Shown piece after piece: positions 60,351 to 64,000 of a stretch of 64,000 nt of DNA. The DNA comes from Mugil cephalus. Taxonomy: Eukaryota; Chordata; Actinopteri; Mugiliformes; Mugilidae. Within the stretch, counting starts at the first letter, position 1. The number at the start of each line of letters is the position of its first letter. Below the pieces are notes generated by a model. The model searched no databases. It was not told the DNA's origin and was given only the letters and a program-made list of their open reading frames with translations. The position numbers and the translations under genes were made by a program. The stretch is from assembly GCF_022458985.1 (NCBI RefSeq), contig NC_061772.1, positions 4,513,501 through 4,577,500 on the forward strand, in the 5' to 3' direction.

Positions 60351-61325
60351 CTGCAAGGACAAGAGCAAAACAAACACTTATGAAGGACTGAGAGGTAATG
60401 GGACAGAAGAGTAGAAGGAGACCACGTTGTTCATTTTGGTAATATTCAGTGAAATTCCTACGGCATACTCACTGGCTTTAGTTGGCGTGCATATTAACCT
60501 TTTTTTTTATAAGATTATCAAATCTGACTCCTTAGAAATGAATTGGTTATAATGCCAGCAAATGCCGTAATCCCCTTATACACTGGGTCTACATACTGTT
60601 TGATTCCAGTACATAATTTCAAGTGAGACACGTGCTGCCCTCACTTTGACTTTATTTTCAGATAAACAGGATGTGAGTCTCGTCACGTGGTATAACAGGA
60701 GTCACCTTGGGACTCAAGATCATTAAACTTCCAGCCCTGTGCAAGCAAAGAAACTGCTGTTGTACCATATAACAGGAGGATCTCCACAATCAGCTGTGTC
60801 CAAGCAGGGCAAACAGCAATACTATAAACCCTTCCGGGTTTTTAAATGGGTGCCAGAACCAGGACAGAAATGTCGACGGCATTCTCTGAACGATTAAAAG
60901 AGGATTAAAACTCTGTGAGCACAAATACTGGGCTAAAACTGAAACATTTAGGTCTGTGGGCCAGTTTGGAATGCAGGTCAGTTACTGAATTCGTCTTGTG
61001 CGACTGAAAAAAAAAAAAAAAAAAAAATCAGTCATATCCATAATCCTTTAAAAACCTCGACAGCTGCATTTATGCACTTAGACATTTTATGCCATTTTTA
61101 TTTTATCCAACAGATAAATGTCTATTGTGGTCTATACTACATGTAATACACAAAACACTTTTGGCTGAAGTTAACTAACACATCTCAATGTCCAACAACA
61201 AAATATTCATGAATGTCTGAAATGAACTCATATTAAAAAAAATCCTGAACAAGTAATGAAATTTTGGTTGTGTTTTTACCTGTAATGTCAGACTTTATCT
61301 GAATTTGTACTTTGTGCAGATAGAG

Positions 61326-61359
<34 letters not shown>

Positions 61360-64000
61360 CAGCCCCTCTACTCTTTTCCCAGTACAGGTGATGTGTGTCA
61401 AATGCTCCACCACCAGCGTTGCCACCAGTAGGAGAGCTGAAGGCCTAAAGTGGGTCAATGCCTGTGTAAAATTAGCAGAGTACTTCTGAGTACAGACACG
61501 AGTCCGATCTAGCTGCAAGCACCTTTGTGGGACAGTGGAGGAGAAGAGGCGATGCGTAGCATGAAATGAACAGGAGGGTGCGTACAGGCTTACTGCATAA
61601 CTGCACATGCACACGCACAGTTAAATGCTGTTCCTGGTTCTGCTTTTCTGAGTTTTTGGTGAAGTCTAATCTGGTTTTCTGTTCCTCAGGTTATATCTGT
61701 AGATGTGCTGATTCAGCCAGTGTTAGTGTGTGCCTGATGCATGTGTCTTGTTTTAGTAGCCTAAATACGCCGTGTTTAAAGTTTGAAAACTCCCTTAAAC
61801 ACATCATTACAACAGCAGCCTTCTCAATGCAAATAACCTCACCTTTCATCTGGTAAGTCAATGAAGAACTAATAAGAAATAGCCAATTCTGCTTTACTTG
61901 GACCATTTACTTTTGAGGATTTTGAATATCCTCAAATTAAAGCTGAGATTCTGCACTTTAAGCCCGTATCCAGCCGGTGTTCTTCAGGTCCAAATGCACT
62001 AACAGAAGCTAAGACGCTAAATGACTAATTCTTTTTCACAATGACGTCATCTAATCTACACATGAGTTCTGAAGTTAACCTACTGTAAAGTGAAAGTGAT
62101 GCCTTAACTGTCACTTTAAAAGTAAAACTGTTGCAGCCAACGGGAACACGAAGAGACCCTCATAAGAGCTGTGATCTGCACAAAGATGTTTTTTTTTTTT
62201 TCTTTTTTTCCTCCCAGATCAAAGAAGCCGGCAGCTTGTAATTTCGCTTAGAGTCATTTCTTTGATTGTGAGACTGTGCCGACAGATATCTCTGTTCTTT
62301 CTTCCTGCACTCTGAACTTCAATGGGCCTGGGTGGAGCGGACACACAGTGCTTGTTCCTTTGTATATAGACAACACACAGGAGCACAAAGGAGCACAATA
62401 ACTTTGTCTTTTTGCTCACACTACTTAAACACAATGAATAATGACTAAGCAGCCAAATCATAAAATTGTAACAAGAGTACAGGCTCAGTGCCAGTGTTAT
62501 GTCAATCTGGGAAGGTATCAACAGGGGAAATAAGGCAGTCAGAGGGTGATTAGTAAATTGTGCAATTCGTGAGGCCAAGTCTCATGCAGCCAGTTATAGC
62601 TTCAGGTTAAGCTGTATACTGCCGAGATATTCATAAGGATATTGAAGTTTGTGTTTTTGTGATAACAGCGAAGTGCCCGGTTTTGAGGCGTTCGGTGTTT
62701 GCCTGATTGTGTGTCAGTAAGACAGGGATAGAAGACAGTGTGTGCAGAGTGTGCAGCTCTGCCTGTTTGGGGTTTCGTGACTCACGGTCATGGATCACAT
62801 TCCCCCCCTCAGTAAGATACGCTATTGACAGGCTCATAAGTGACATTAACCCAAACCACGGCATTCCCCCTTGAAAACAATGAGCAATCTCACGAGGAAA
62901 GTAATCACTGGCTTACAGACACACACAGGGATTTAGTTGCGGACTTTTTTGTGGTCAAGCAGAACAATACTGTTTCACAGAAACATACGAACAGTGGAGT
63001 CAGAAAAAGTCCCTGTGCAATATATTTAAACTTTAAGAATGTTGTAATTATCTTTCTGCTCTATAACGCCCCAAAATATTGACACTGCTGATCACAAAGA
63101 AGGAAAAGAGTTGAACAAGATTTTGAAATGAGGACATTTAATATTAAACTTATAATCATTCATGTTAAAATGACTTCTATCACCTGCAGCTCATCTTTTA
63201 CATGTTACACCTCCATACACTCTACAGCCCACACACTTCTAATTTTGACTGCGTCACTGAGAGGTGTGGTGAAGATGGAAAGGCCGAAAAATAAAGCAAC
63301 AGAACAACCTGGATGACCTGTCCCCCGGCTAAAGCTGTCCCCGAAAGTGTTCCTGATTTTAGCTTTTTATGAATGAGAAAGGCAACAATTATTATGACAG
63401 CCGGTCACGCTGCATCCTTTCACGCAACTGGACGTTGTTGATCCACCAAAACGGCGCTAATTACTCACACTGCACTACGTCACCTGACAAAGACTGATTG
63501 ACATTCCATACATAGCAATATAAATATGTTTGAATATGAATAAATATGTCAAAATAAATGAAACCGTAATTGTCCCTGTTTCTTTATTTCATCTTGATAA
63601 CATTTATTCATTTTTATGTCTGCAAGTGTCCCCAGACTTCCACATGAGCAGCCAGTGCTAACAGGCGCCATGTAAACCTGTTTTATTACTAGTGTGGGAT
63701 TATTCTACAACATTTACACATCACCACAGTAAAATCCATCCCTCTCTCAACTAGCAGAAAATGTTGTGAACATGTGACTATGCATGAAAACAATACTGTG
63801 ATACACCGTGATACTGTCAGAATTTTGAAAAATACAATGATATACATTTTTGGTCATACCGCCCAGCACTAATGCTCTCCTTAAATTTGTTTAAATGTTT
63901 AAATTTGACATGTGATAAACTGTGTTTTTTGAAATGCTCCAACCTCCTGAAGACAGAGTTTCAATGTTGAGATTTCTCAGATTTTCTTAGATCAGCGACA
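60351..64000. other. sh3gl1: First sh3gl1 intron (continues past right edge)
   Basis: No sh3gl1 first exon (the N-terminal amphipathic helix) and no other exon was found here. It contains an A-tract (61006-61027), a TAA/ATA microsatellite (61326-61359), a T-rich run near 62188-62210 and, at 63780-63880, wording of a fish repeat (ccgtgatactgtcag, gtcataccgcccagcact). Confidence 0.5.
61326..61359. repeat. AAT microsatellite
   Basis: Uninterrupted ata/taa trinucleotide run of about 11 units. Confidence 0.95.

Overview
The window looks like nuclear DNA of a ray-finned (teleost) fish. It is AT-rich and intron-rich. GT-AG introns split most genes, and the background is made of fish-type interspersed repeats and microsatellites. 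One gene encodes lamin LIII, the oocyte/early-embryo lamin of fishes and amphibians that mammals have lost. There are no operons, CRISPR arrays or prokaryotic signals.

Left part (1-27 kb): mostly non-coding. It holds an exact three-copy 936-bp tandem repeat (4021-6828), several transposon relics, a GATA microsatellite, and a set of phase-compatible exons on the minus strand (about 24.5, 23.5, 17.3 and 9.4 kb). I read these as the 5' part of an unidentified gene that runs off the left edge.

Centre (27.3-47.3 kb): a complete lamin LIII gene on the plus strand with two alternative last exons, each ending in its own CaaX box. Convergent to it on the minus strand is a four-exon membrane-bound RING-CH ubiquitin ligase of the MARCH2/3 type. 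A connexin on the plus strand follows, with an uninterrupted coding region. The lamin/MARCH tail-to-tail pair repeats the arrangement of LMNB1 and MARCHF3 in mammals, so it looks like a duplicated ancestral block.

Right part (52.6-64 kb): ten of the expected eleven coding exons of endophilin A2 (sh3gl1) on the minus strand. The N-terminal exon lies beyond the right edge. One intron carries an additional exon-like open segment that is out of phase with endophilin.

The genes do not form one pathway. Lamin LIII builds the nuclear lamina, the MARCH ligase ubiquitinates membrane proteins in endosomal/secretory compartments, the connexin makes gap junctions, and endophilin A2 bends membrane during endocytosis. 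All splice models come from reading splice sites and reading phase by eye; no alignment or transcript data were available.
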